From assembly GCA_017480325.1 (NCBI GenBank), contig JAFVAY010000012.1:1-64000 (forward strand): DNA of 64,000 nt, written 5' to 3'. Below, in pieces: positions 1-7,325 of this stretch. Each line of letters opens with the position of its first letter. Positions within the stretch are counted from its first letter, which is position 1. The translations under genes were made by a program, and so were the position numbers. Under the pieces are notes generated by a model. It searched no databases, was not told the origin of the DNA, and saw only the letters and a program-made list of their open reading frames with translations. Source of the DNA: Clostridiales bacterium. GTDB taxonomy: Bacteria; Bacillota; Clostridia; Saccharofermentanales; Saccharofermentanaceae.

Positions 1-1
1 T

Positions 2-199
2 CTTTATTACTTAAGAGCCAGATACATGGATCCTAGCTCTGGAACATTTACATCGATGGATACATATGCCGGTTCTTTGTCTGATCCGATGAGTTTGCAC
101 AAGTATCTGTTCGCGAATTCCAATCCTGTTAAGTATTGTGACCCGAGTGGGCATAAAACATTGATTGAACAAGGGTTAAAAATAAGAATTGTTGAATAG
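2..199 (+). CDS. RHS-repeat protein, C-terminal fragment (5' end outside window)
   Basis: The reading frame is open from the window edge to a TAG at 197-199. It carries the end of the RHS-repeat-associated core domain: YLRARYMDPSSGTF, then a D-x-Y-x-G segment, SLHKYLFANSNPVKY and the closing DPSG. In polymorphic toxins of the RHS/YD family this core ends the conserved shell, and a variable toxin follows the DPSG-like motif. Here only about 14 residues follow before the stop, so the effector is missing, truncated or interrupted. The frame stays open for 24 more codons after the TAG. The locus is AT-richer than the rest of the window, which fits an accessory element. Confidence 0.85.
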   Translation, partial: LYYLRARYMDPSSGTFTSMDTYAGSLSDPMSLHKYLFANSNPVKYCDPSGHKTLIEQGLKIRIVE

Positions 200-274
200 C
201 TTTATGATGAGTTAACTGGAGAAGGGCATGACCAATTTGAGCAAAAATCAAATAATAGAGTAGGTGTTGTGTAG
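200..274 (+). other. in-frame continuation after the RHS stop (possible interrupted toxin tail)
   Basis: Directly after the TAG at 197-199 the same frame reads 24 further sense codons (LYDELTGEGHDQFEQKS...) to a second TAG at 272-274. That second stop overlaps the candidate start (GTG 264) of the next gene, the usual stop/start geometry of a toxin-immunity pair. This is compatible with a nonsense mutation in an older, longer toxin tail. Chance openness of 25 codons cannot be excluded. Confidence 0.3.
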
Positions 275-824
275 CGTGATAGCTATCTCGTGGCCGCTGA
301 TGTGTTACTTGGATTATACAGACTTAAAGCACGGTCACCATATTCCATTCGCCTTTCTATTTGCCAATACATTAAGCTACATTCTTCTTATATCATCCAT
401 AGTTTTAGTAATAAATTACATGGTAAAAATCCCGTTTGCTATATTACATAAGACAAACGGTATATTGGTGCCTATACTATGGATTGTACTGCCTCTACTG
501 TTGATAATACTTTTGTTGATCGAACAGAACATTATCGTTATGGTTGCCGCCATAATTCTTTATAATCTTTGGTTATGTCTTTTTTATGGCAAAAAGAAGA
601 TTATGTGGATTACTCTGATTATGTTTAACTTTATGCCATGGCTGTTTAGAGAATATTACGATTACTTGTACATACAAGGAGAGTATGAGTTGCCGACTTT
701 GATAGAGGGTTATACCTGTACTTTTTTTACGGCAGTAGCGATTGGATATATTGAACTTTGGGTAAGACGGTTTGTACATAAGCACAAAAGTAGATCCGTA
801 CACAGTTTTGAATCGGCAGGTTAA
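264..824 (+). CDS. small integral membrane protein, candidate immunity protein
   Basis: A 186-residue hydrophobic protein with about five membrane-spanning segments (roughly residues 28-55, 65-87, 88-107, 111-128 and 150-166) and a basic C-terminus. I do not recognise a family. It lies immediately downstream of an RHS toxin C-terminus and overlaps the possible extended end of that frame, the position normally taken by an immunity gene; membrane immunity proteins are common for RHS/polymorphic toxins. The start is uncertain: GTG 264 lacks a good ribosome site, and an in-frame ATG lies at 300. Immunity function is inferred from position only. Confidence 0.6.
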   Translation: MLCSVIAISWPLMCYLDYTDLKHGHHIPFAFLFANTLSYILLISSIVLVINYMVKIPFAILHKTNGILVPILWIVLPLLLIILLLIEQNIIVMVAAIILYNLWLCLFYGKKKIMWITLIMFNFMPWLFREYYDYLYIQGEYELPTLIEGYTCTFFTAVAIGYIELWVRRFVHKHKSRSVHSFESAG

Positions 825-883
825 TAAACGACTATGGTATTAACCATTAAGAAAAGATGTAGATAGAAGGAATTGACATAATA

Positions 884-909
884 AATGCCGCCCCGATCGA
901 GGCGGCATT
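884..909. terminator. bidirectional rho-independent terminator
   Basis: AATGCCGCC (884-892) pairs perfectly with GGCGGCATT (901-909) around an 8-base loop. T-rich tracts lie on both sides, so it can end the rightward membrane-protein gene and the leftward DUF975 gene. Confidence 0.8.
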
Positions 910-938
910 ACTTTTACGCGATTATTATAAGATGTCTA

Positions 939-1709
939 TCAGATAACCGGTGATGAAGCAATCATTCCGAAGTCTTCAGGAGTGGCGATGCCTGTGGACA
1001 AAGCCTTCTGCTTAACGTAATTGTAGAACTCGGTGTAGGTAGCCTGTGCATAAGGATTGACGAAGAGTATACCGATGCAGCAGGCGATGAATCCCAGGAG
1101 GTACCAGCCGATGAAGGAAAGATGCATGTAGAACGCCTTACCTTTCTCACCATCCATTGTCTTCTTGGATATCTCGAAGGCTCTGGCTGTATCGATTCCG
1201 GGATTCTCGGCTACGATATAGGGAACCATATAGTAAGAATATGACTTTACGATACCGGGGATAACGAACAGCAAGCTCCAAAGTCCGATATATAAGCTGT
1301 GGAAGAACATTGTCTTTACTGTTCCGCCGTAGCTGGAGAAGGGCTTAAACAAAGCGCCGATATCAGTATTGCCGTTTCTGGCATTAAGATAGAACTTGTT
1401 AAGTCCTACTAGCAGCACATTGACAAGGAAAATGCTGATGACAATGCTTACGATGTTTCCGATTAATGAGAATACCGGGTTGCTGCCCTGCGAAGCTGCA
1501 AGCTGTATCGCTCCTTCGATGTCACCTCTCTCGATGAGTCTCTGAAGCTTGTCCTGATTAACAGGTGATGATCCTATATTAGAGATCCAATTGCTGATAC
1601 TGTTAGCTACACCGACAAGGATCCCATAGATCAAGGATGCGGCAAATGAGATCCAGTAGGTGTTCTTCAGGATCGACTTTGCACTGTTCTTTAAATCTGA
1701 ATTATTCAT
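939..1709 (-). CDS. DUF975 family integral membrane protein
   Basis: A 256-residue membrane protein with the N-terminal pattern of the DUF975 family (NSDLKNSAKSILKNTYW) followed by about five to six membrane segments. Near the C-terminus lies the family block around VNPYAQATYTEFYNYV. DUF975 proteins are widespread in Clostridia and lack an established biochemical role. The start is supported by AGAGGG about nine bases upstream of ATG 1709. It lies 44 bases downstream of glnS on the same strand, with a TATAAT between them, so it may be transcribed both on its own and from the gltX-glnS operon. Confidence 0.8.
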   Translation of the reverse strand: MNNSDLKNSAKSILKNTYWISFAASLIYGILVGVANSISNWISNIGSSPVNQDKLQRLIERGDIEGAIQLAASQGSNPVFSLIGNIVSIVISIFLVNVLLVGLNKFYLNARNGNTDIGALFKPFSSYGGTVKTMFFHSLYIGLWSLLFVIPGIVKSYSYYMVPYIVAENPGIDTARAFEISKKTMDGEKGKAFYMHLSFIGWYLLGFIACCIGILFVNPYAQATYTEFYNYVKQKALSTGIATPEDFGMIASSPVI

Positions 1710-1742
1710 GATTTGTATCCCTCTTTCTTGATAATATCAGGA

Positions 1743-1748
1743 ATTATA
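1743..1748 (-). promoter_or_regulatory. candidate -10 element for the DUF975 gene
   Basis: On the minus strand the sequence reads GTGTATAAT with TATAAT at 1748-1743, about 33 bases before the start codon. There is no clear -35. It overlaps the region just after the glnS stop. Confidence 0.4.
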
Positions 1749-1753
1749 CACTA

Positions 1754-3418
1754 TTATGCTCCGGGTTTGTAGCTGTCCTTAAGAGATACAGCTCTGTTGA
1801 ATACCAGATGGTCAGGTGACGAATCCTTGTTATCGGCACAGAAATAACCTACTCGCAGGAACTGATAACGATCGTCACTTCCCGCATTTGCCAAGGAAGC
1901 CTCTACCTTCGCGTTATCAATGACAGTAAGAGAATCAGGATTAATGAAGTCCAGATAGTTCACGTCTGCGAGATCGGGGGCATCGATGGTAAACAGCTGA
2001 TCGTACAGTCTTATCTGTGCATCAAGAGCAGTCTTGGTGTCGACCCAGTGGATCGTAGCCTTGATCTTTCTTCCGTCAGCGGTATTACCGCCGCGGCTCT
2101 CTGTGTCGTATTCCGCGTGTACGGCAACAACATTGCCGTTCTCATCCTTGTCGCAGCCGGTGCACTTAACTACGTAAGCTGACTTAAGTCTCACTTCGTT
2201 GCCGGGGAAGAGGCGGAAATACTTCTTCTCGGGTACTTCCATAAAGTCCTCGGCGTCGATCCAGACCTCTCTCGAGAAGCTGACCTGACGTGTTCCTGCA
2301 TTCTCATCCTCAGGATTATTCTCCACTTCGAAAACTTCGGTCTTATCCTCAGGATAGTTGTCGATGATAAGCTTAACAGGGTGGAGGACTGCCATCGCAC
2401 GATTTGCCCTCTTATTAAGATCCTCTCTTAAGCAATACTCAAGGAATGCGTACTCAACAACGGAGTTGACCTTGGATACACCGTTCTGTCTATGAAATTC
2501 TCTTATCGCTTCCGGGGTGTAACCGCGACGGCGAAGTCCGCACAGTGTAGGCATACGGGGATCATCCCATCCGGTCACGTATCCGCTTTCAATAAGATTA
2601 CGAAGCTTTCTCTTAGACAGAACGGTTCTGGTAATACCGAGTCTGGCGAACTCGATCTGTCTGGGCTTAGTCTCGACGGAAATGTTATTCACGACCCAGT
2701 CATACAAGGGTCTGTGATTCTCGAACTCGAGGGAACAAAGCGAGTGGGTAATACCCTCCAGAGCATCCTCGATAGGATGAGCGAAGTCGTACATAGGATA
2801 GATGCACCACTTGTCTCCGGTCCTATGATGGGGCAGACGGTTGATACGATAGATAACAGGGTCTCTCATATTAAAGTTGCCCGATGCCAGATCGATCTTC
2901 GCGCGAAGAGTCATCTTGCCGTCTTCGATCTCACCGTTCTTCATCTTCTCGAAGAGCTCGAGAGATTCCTCGATAGGTCTGTCTCTGTAAGGACTCTGAG
3001 CGGGAGTGCTGGTGTCGCCCCTCATCTGCTTCATCTGCTCGGGCGTAAGCTCGCATACATATGCCAAGCCCTTCTTGATAAGTTCTACGGCGAACTCGTA
3101 CATCTTATCGAAGTAATCTGATGCGTAGAAAAATCTGTCACCCCATTCGTGCCCCAGCCAACGGATATCCTCCTTGATGGCATCTACATACTCCTCGTCC
3201 TCCTTGGTGGGATTCGTATCATCCATACGGAGGTTACAAAGTCCGTCATAAAGCTCGGCCGTTCCGAAGTCGATCTCCAAAGCCTTGGCATGTCCTATGT
3301 GAAGATAACCGTTGGGTTCGGGAGGGAAACGCGTGTGAACCTTCTGTCCGTAGCATCTTCCGCCTTCCTTAAGCTCTTCATCAATGATCTCGTGGATAAA
3401 ATGTTTGCTTTCTGACAT
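1754..3418 (-). CDS. glnS: glutamine--tRNA ligase
   Basis: A 554-residue class I aminoacyl-tRNA synthetase that charges tRNA-Gln directly with glutamine in the cytoplasm. The HIGH motif is in PEPNGYLHIGHAKA (residues about 33-45), the KMSKS-like loop is VLSKRKL, and the characteristic RMDDTNP block follows the first motif. Length matches E. coli GlnRS (about 554). It starts one base after the gltX stop, with AAAGGAAAC inside the gltX end as ribosome site, so the two form an operon. Most Bacillota instead use non-discriminating GluRS plus GatCAB; a GlnRS is present in a subset of Clostridia and is generally attributed to transfer. Confidence 0.97.
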   Translation of the reverse strand: MSESKHFIHEIIDEELKEGGRCYGQKVHTRFPPEPNGYLHIGHAKALEIDFGTAELYDGLCNLRMDDTNPTKEDEEYVDAIKEDIRWLGHEWGDRFFYASDYFDKMYEFAVELIKKGLAYVCELTPEQMKQMRGDTSTPAQSPYRDRPIEESLELFEKMKNGEIEDGKMTLRAKIDLASGNFNMRDPVIYRINRLPHHRTGDKWCIYPMYDFAHPIEDALEGITHSLCSLEFENHRPLYDWVVNNISVETKPRQIEFARLGITRTVLSKRKLRNLIESGYVTGWDDPRMPTLCGLRRRGYTPEAIREFHRQNGVSKVNSVVEYAFLEYCLREDLNKRANRAMAVLHPVKLIIDNYPEDKTEVFEVENNPEDENAGTRQVSFSREVWIDAEDFMEVPEKKYFRLFPGNEVRLKSAYVVKCTGCDKDENGNVVAVHAEYDTESRGGNTADGRKIKATIHWVDTKTALDAQIRLYDQLFTIDAPDLADVNYLDFINPDSLTVIDNAKVEASLANAGSDDRYQFLRVGYFCADNKDSSPDHLVFNRAVSLKDSYKPGA

Positions 3419-3419
3419 A

Positions 3420-4895
3420 TCAGTTTCCTTTCAGCCTGTTAAGACCAATTTCTATTCTTCTTAATGACTCGTCCTTGCCCAGAAGCATTAGTACCTCTGA
3501 ACATCCTCCGGGAGTAACGGCGACACCTGCTGCGGCAATTCTTACAGGCCACATGATAACCGAGTTCTTGACACCCTTCTCCTCGGCAAGCTTCTTTATG
3601 TTCTCGCCGAGAATATCTCTGTCCCACTCGCTGTCCTTAAGGACGGGGAGGGCAGCCTCCAGCGCATCCAGGGAAGACTCTCTTGTGGACTTACTCTTCT
3701 TATGCTCATAGAGCTCCAGATCATAGTCTGCAAGCTCCTTTACGAAAAGAAGCTTCTCCTCAATCTGAGGAAACCTTGTGATACGAGGCTTCAGGAGCTC
3801 CTCGAGCATAGGATAATTAGAGGGATCGATGCCGAGAGACTGATAATAGGGAAGAGCATTCTCAAGGAATTTATCGGAGTCCATGGCCTTGATATACTCG
3901 CCGTTCATCCATTCCAGCTTATTGTAATCGAACACTGACGGGGACTTGGATATGCCGTTGATATCGAAGGCTTTAATAAGCTCCTCCATAGTGAAGATCT
4001 CGCGGTTCTCGTATTCACCGGCAGGGCTCCAGCCCAGTAACGCGATATAGTTAATGATCGCCTCAGGCAGGAAGCCTTCATTTACAAGGTCAAAGAAGCC
4101 GGTGCTGCCGTGTCTCTTTGAAAGCTTTGAGATCGTTACATTACCCTCCGCATCGACGGATTTACCGTTGATCAGGGGGAGATGTATATAAGTCGGGATG
4201 TCCCAGCCGAAGGCTTCATAGAGCGCATTATACTTAGGCGTTGAAGAGAGGTACTCCGAGCCTCTCACTACATGGGTGATGCCCATAGTGTGATCATCAA
4301 TTACATTGGCAAAGTTATAGGTAGGGAATCCGTCAGCCTTGATGAGGATCTGATCATCAAGCTCGTCATTAGGAATAGTAATATCTCCGTAGACGAGGTC
4401 GTGATAGGTCGAATCGCCCTGAAGGGGCATCTTCTGCCTAATAACATATGGCATTCCGGACTTAAGCTTGTCCTCGATCTCCTGCTTGGGAAGATTCCTG
4501 CAGTGTCTGTCGTAGCCAATCACCGATCCTTCCAGTGCATTGCTTCTTAAGCTCTCAAGTCTTTCCTTGGAGCAGAAGCAATAATATGCTTTACCTTCTT
4601 CTATGAGTTTCTCGGCATAGGGAAGATACATGTCCTTGCGCTCGCTCTGGATATACGGGCCGTAATCACCACCGATATCCGGGCCCTCGTCATGGGTTAT
4701 CCCGGCGAGCTTCAATGTCTTATAGATAACATCGGTGGCGCCTTCAACATATCTTTCCTGATCGGTATCTTCGATCCTTAATATAAAGGAACCGTCTTCA
4801 TGCTTAGCCGTCAGATATTCATAAAGAGCCGTTCTTAAGTTCCCGACATGCATAAACCCTGTGGGAGAAGGGGCGAATCTAGTTCTTATACGCAT
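3420..4895 (-). CDS. gltX: glutamate--tRNA ligase
   Basis: A 491-residue class I synthetase attaching glutamate to tRNA-Glu. It shows the HIGH-type signature FAPSPTGFMHVGN at residues 7-19 and the KMSKS-type loop KLSKRHG. A CFC pair near residue 106 and a later HC resemble the zinc-binding insert of bacterial GluRS. The ribosome site AGAAAGGG lies ahead of ATG 4895. It is the first gene of the gltX-glnS operon; with a GlnRS next door it is expected to be the discriminating type, though that is inference. Confidence 0.97.
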   Translation of the reverse strand: MRIRTRFAPSPTGFMHVGNLRTALYEYLTAKHEDGSFILRIEDTDQERYVEGATDVIYKTLKLAGITHDEGPDIGGDYGPYIQSERKDMYLPYAEKLIEEGKAYYCFCSKERLESLRSNALEGSVIGYDRHCRNLPKQEIEDKLKSGMPYVIRQKMPLQGDSTYHDLVYGDITIPNDELDDQILIKADGFPTYNFANVIDDHTMGITHVVRGSEYLSSTPKYNALYEAFGWDIPTYIHLPLINGKSVDAEGNVTISKLSKRHGSTGFFDLVNEGFLPEAIINYIALLGWSPAGEYENREIFTMEELIKAFDINGISKSPSVFDYNKLEWMNGEYIKAMDSDKFLENALPYYQSLGIDPSNYPMLEELLKPRITRFPQIEEKLLFVKELADYDLELYEHKKSKSTRESSLDALEAALPVLKDSEWDRDILGENIKKLAEEKGVKNSVIMWPVRIAAAGVAVTPGGCSEVLMLLGKDESLRRIEIGLNRLKGN

Positions 4896-4929
4896 ATAAA
4901 AACCCTTTCTTTTAAAAATGAGCCCAATT

Positions 4930-4938
4930 ATTCTACCA
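4930..4938 (-). promoter_or_regulatory. extended -10 promoter for gltX-glnS
   Basis: The minus strand reads TGGTAGAAT (4938-4930), an extended -10 (TGnTANAAT), about 34 bases before the gltX ATG and its ribosome site. A matching TGGTAAAAT lies divergently on the plus strand 33 bases away. No convincing -35 was seen. Confidence 0.55.
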
Positions 4939-4971
4939 CTTTGGCCTTATGGATGCTATTTATCGAAAAAA

Positions 4972-4980
4972 TGGTAAAAT
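4972..4980 (+). promoter_or_regulatory. extended -10 promoter, possibly giving a leaderless mRNA
   Basis: TGGTAAAAT (4972-4980) ends six bases before ATG 4987. Transcription normally begins about seven bases after the -10, which would put the start site on the ATG. There is no Shine-Dalgarno sequence upstream. Confidence 0.5.
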
Positions 4981-4986
4981 AACTCC

Positions 4987-6048
4987 ATGGATATCCTTAA
5001 GGCCGACATGCCGTACAACTGCTATTGCGGTACAGGTGAAGCAGAGAAATTTGCCTCTGCTCTTATTTTTGACGGACGATATAAGGCTGATCCCGCTACA
5101 GTTAAGATCGCCATAGTGTCAGATAGGATAGTAAGCGGGTATTACTATAATGCCTTCGAGAAGCAGTTTATCGTAAGAGGCGTTAAGCCGGTTCTTATCC
5201 CTATCGACTGCTCTGAGGGGAATAAGGGACTGTCACAGGCAGAGACAGTCTATAATTATCTCGTTGACTTCGGCTTCGGTAATAAGGATTGGCTTATAGC
5301 CTTGGGCGGAGGCGGAATCCTTGACGTAACCGGTTTCTGTGCTTCCGTCTTCGAGGGAGGGATCAATTTCCTGGCCGTACCCACTACCCCTGATGCCATG
5401 TACGAAGGTGCTGTAGCCAAGAAATCCTTCCTTAATTCCAAGAAGCTTAAGAATGCCATATCGGCTTCCTTCAGCCCCGTCGCGGTAATAATTGATCCTT
5501 CATTCCTTAAGACAGTTCCCGATAAGATAAAGCATAACGGCTATGCAGATATTATTAGGCTTGGGATACTCGGGAATCTTAATATACTTATTGAGCTCGT
5601 TAAGGGCGGTAACGTCAGGGAATTTCTTAATCATACTTATTACCTCAGACATTCTGTAAGCTCGGTATCGCCGAAGCTTCTTAATATTGGCAATGAGGTT
5701 GCCTCCGCGATCGAAGGCTACTTCAGATTTATGAATTACTCTGAGGGCGAGGCTTTGGCATTAAGCCTTATAAGTTGTGTGGAGGATAAAAGCAGAGAAC
5801 CACTGTCTAAGATATATGAGATGCTTGGACTTCCCACACGACTGGAGGGCGTGTCGACAAAGTCTATTCTTAAGGTCCTAAGTGAGAACCTGACGCGTAA
5901 CGGCACGACAGAGCTTGAGGTCGTTGATATGAGTGACGAAGAACCCAGAAGATGGATCGTAAAGAGGGTGTCTTCTGAGGAAGCTATCGGTATAATGAGC
6001 AGAAGACTCGAGGTCATTAAATCGGCGGAGGAAGTATCTTTATCATGA
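4987..6048 (+). CDS. 3-dehydroquinate-synthase-like protein lacking the metal ligands (putative pseudoenzyme)
   Basis: A 353-residue protein of the DHQ synthase/sugar-phosphate cyclase fold: the NAD-binding LGGGGILDVTGFCAS, then VPTTPDAM, K-x-x-x-N and KN blocks match AroB. The three zinc ligands of AroB do not. The AE-x-x-K block reads YADIIRLG (D188 and R191 in place of Glu and Lys), the GHTFGH block reads GNEVAS (N236, S240), and the HGEA block reads EGEA (E253). It is therefore unlikely to be the shikimate-pathway enzyme, and may be a pseudoenzyme or use another chemistry. Its stop overlaps the next start (ATGA), so the M28-like lipoprotein is coupled to it. An in-frame ATG at 5008 is an alternative start. 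Confidence 0.75.
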   Translation: MDILKADMPYNCYCGTGEAEKFASALIFDGRYKADPATVKIAIVSDRIVSGYYYNAFEKQFIVRGVKPVLIPIDCSEGNKGLSQAETVYNYLVDFGFGNKDWLIALGGGGILDVTGFCASVFEGGINFLAVPTTPDAMYEGAVAKKSFLNSKKLKNAISASFSPVAVIIDPSFLKTVPDKIKHNGYADIIRLGILGNLNILIELVKGGNVREFLNHTYYLRHSVSSVSPKLLNIGNEVASAIEGYFRFMNYSEGEALALSLISCVEDKSREPLSKIYEMLGLPTRLEGVSTKSILKVLSENLTRNGTTELEVVDMSDEEPRRWIVKRVSSEEAIGIMSRRLEVIKSAEEVSLS

Positions 6049-7211
6049 GATTAACGAGGAAGCTTACGGCTTTGATACTTTCACTTATTATATTTGTTAT
6101 GCCGATTACGTCATGCTCCAATGAGGACGAGGAGGAGAAGCTTCAGGCTGATTACGGTACCTACGGTGCCGATATAGCCCGTGAGCTCTCATCTTTATAT
6201 CCTTATCGTAAGGCTTATTCCGAGCAGGAGGCTCAGGCGGGAGCTTATATCAGGTACAAATTCGAAGAGCAGGGCTATGATGTATCCAGACAGGAATTCA
6301 CTAATATATATGGACAGACGTCTTCGAACTACATTGTGAATATATCAGGTGACGGCTTTCTGACTGTGGATGAGTACGGTAATCCTCAGGATGTCAGAAG
6401 AACTATCGTTATCGGTGCTCACTATGATGACTCCTTCTCGGAAGGAGAGGTCGATCCGTCATACGGATATGACGGTATATCCGATAACTCATCGGGTATC
6501 GGATGTCTTCTAACCATCGCCGCACAGATCGGTAATTATGACGATCTGGACTTTGATGTGATCCTTGTGGCTTTCGGTGCGGGTAATGATAACTATGCGG
6601 GAGCAAGAGCCTTTGCCGCTTCTCTTACGGACGAGGTAGCTTCCTCTATAGACTGCATGTACTGTATCGACAGCATCTACGGCGGAGATAAGGTGTATGC
6701 TTCGGCAGGCTACAATTCTCTTCTGATGAGTCAGAAATACCAGATGAGAAGAAAGCTTTACCAGGCCTTTGACGTAACCTACGACAGCCTTCTTTACACT
6801 CAGTACGGCTTCAGTCTTTATTACAATGAGTCCGGTGTTATTACTGACCTTAACGGAGATTCCTTCGCGGATATCTATAGGGAGGTCTCGGCCAATAAAT
6901 CGGATTATGTTCCGTTCGACGATATGAATATTCCTATTGTTTACTTCGACAGTGCAGATTATTTCTTCGATAATATGGAGGATATGAAGGACTCCAAGAA
7001 CCTGAATCTTCAGGAGTTCGGCGGTATGGTGAGATCTACGCCTCTTGATTCATCAGTCATTCTGGATGAATTCAAGGTGTCTGATGACGGGGACCTGTTG
7101 CAGATTAGGATCAATTGCATCGCTTATGTGATCTTGGAATCCATGATGAAGGGATCTGATTTTGCCATGACCAATCAGGAGTTTCAGGCGCTTCAGAACA
7201 ATAATACCTGA
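6045..7211 (+). CDS. M28-peptidase-like lipoprotein with incomplete active site
   Basis: A 388-residue exported protein. The signal peptide ends in the lipobox ITSC (Cys24). The M28 fold is shown by IGAHYDD (H126) and GISDNSSG (D147), two of the expected zinc ligands, and by a later CIDSIYG Asp. The Glu-Glu pair that supplies the general base and a zinc ligand in M28 (usually FGAEE) reads FGAGN (G180, N181), and no clear C-terminal His ligand is visible around the SADYFF segment. It probably does not act as a normal aminopeptidase; a binding role on the outer membrane face is possible. It is translationally coupled to the DHQS-like gene by a 4-base overlap. Confidence 0.75.
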   Translation: MRLTRKLTALILSLIIFVMPITSCSNEDEEEKLQADYGTYGADIARELSSLYPYRKAYSEQEAQAGAYIRYKFEEQGYDVSRQEFTNIYGQTSSNYIVNISGDGFLTVDEYGNPQDVRRTIVIGAHYDDSFSEGEVDPSYGYDGISDNSSGIGCLLTIAAQIGNYDDLDFDVILVAFGAGNDNYAGARAFAASLTDEVASSIDCMYCIDSIYGGDKVYASAGYNSLLMSQKYQMRRKLYQAFDVTYDSLLYTQYGFSLYYNESGVITDLNGDSFADIYREVSANKSDYVPFDDMNIPIVYFDSADYFFDNMEDMKDSKNLNLQEFGGMVRSTPLDSSVILDEFKVSDDGDLLQIRINCIAYVILESMMKGSDFAMTNQEFQALQNNNT

Positions 7212-7270
7212 AGCTGACGGCTTATAACATAATCTTGTAACACAACCTCAATATTAGTAATTATGTAGGA

Positions 7271-7279
7271 TGCTATAAT
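7271..7279 (+). promoter_or_regulatory. extended -10 promoter for the DUF3048 lipoprotein gene
   Basis: TGCTATAAT is a perfect extended -10 (TGnTATAAT). It lies 46 bases before ATG 7326, which has its own GAGGTG ribosome site. No good -35 at 16-18 bases. Confidence 0.65.
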
Positions 7280-7325
7280 TTATTTGTCTTTGAGAGACAA
7301 TCTCATTTAACATGCGAGGTGTGGT

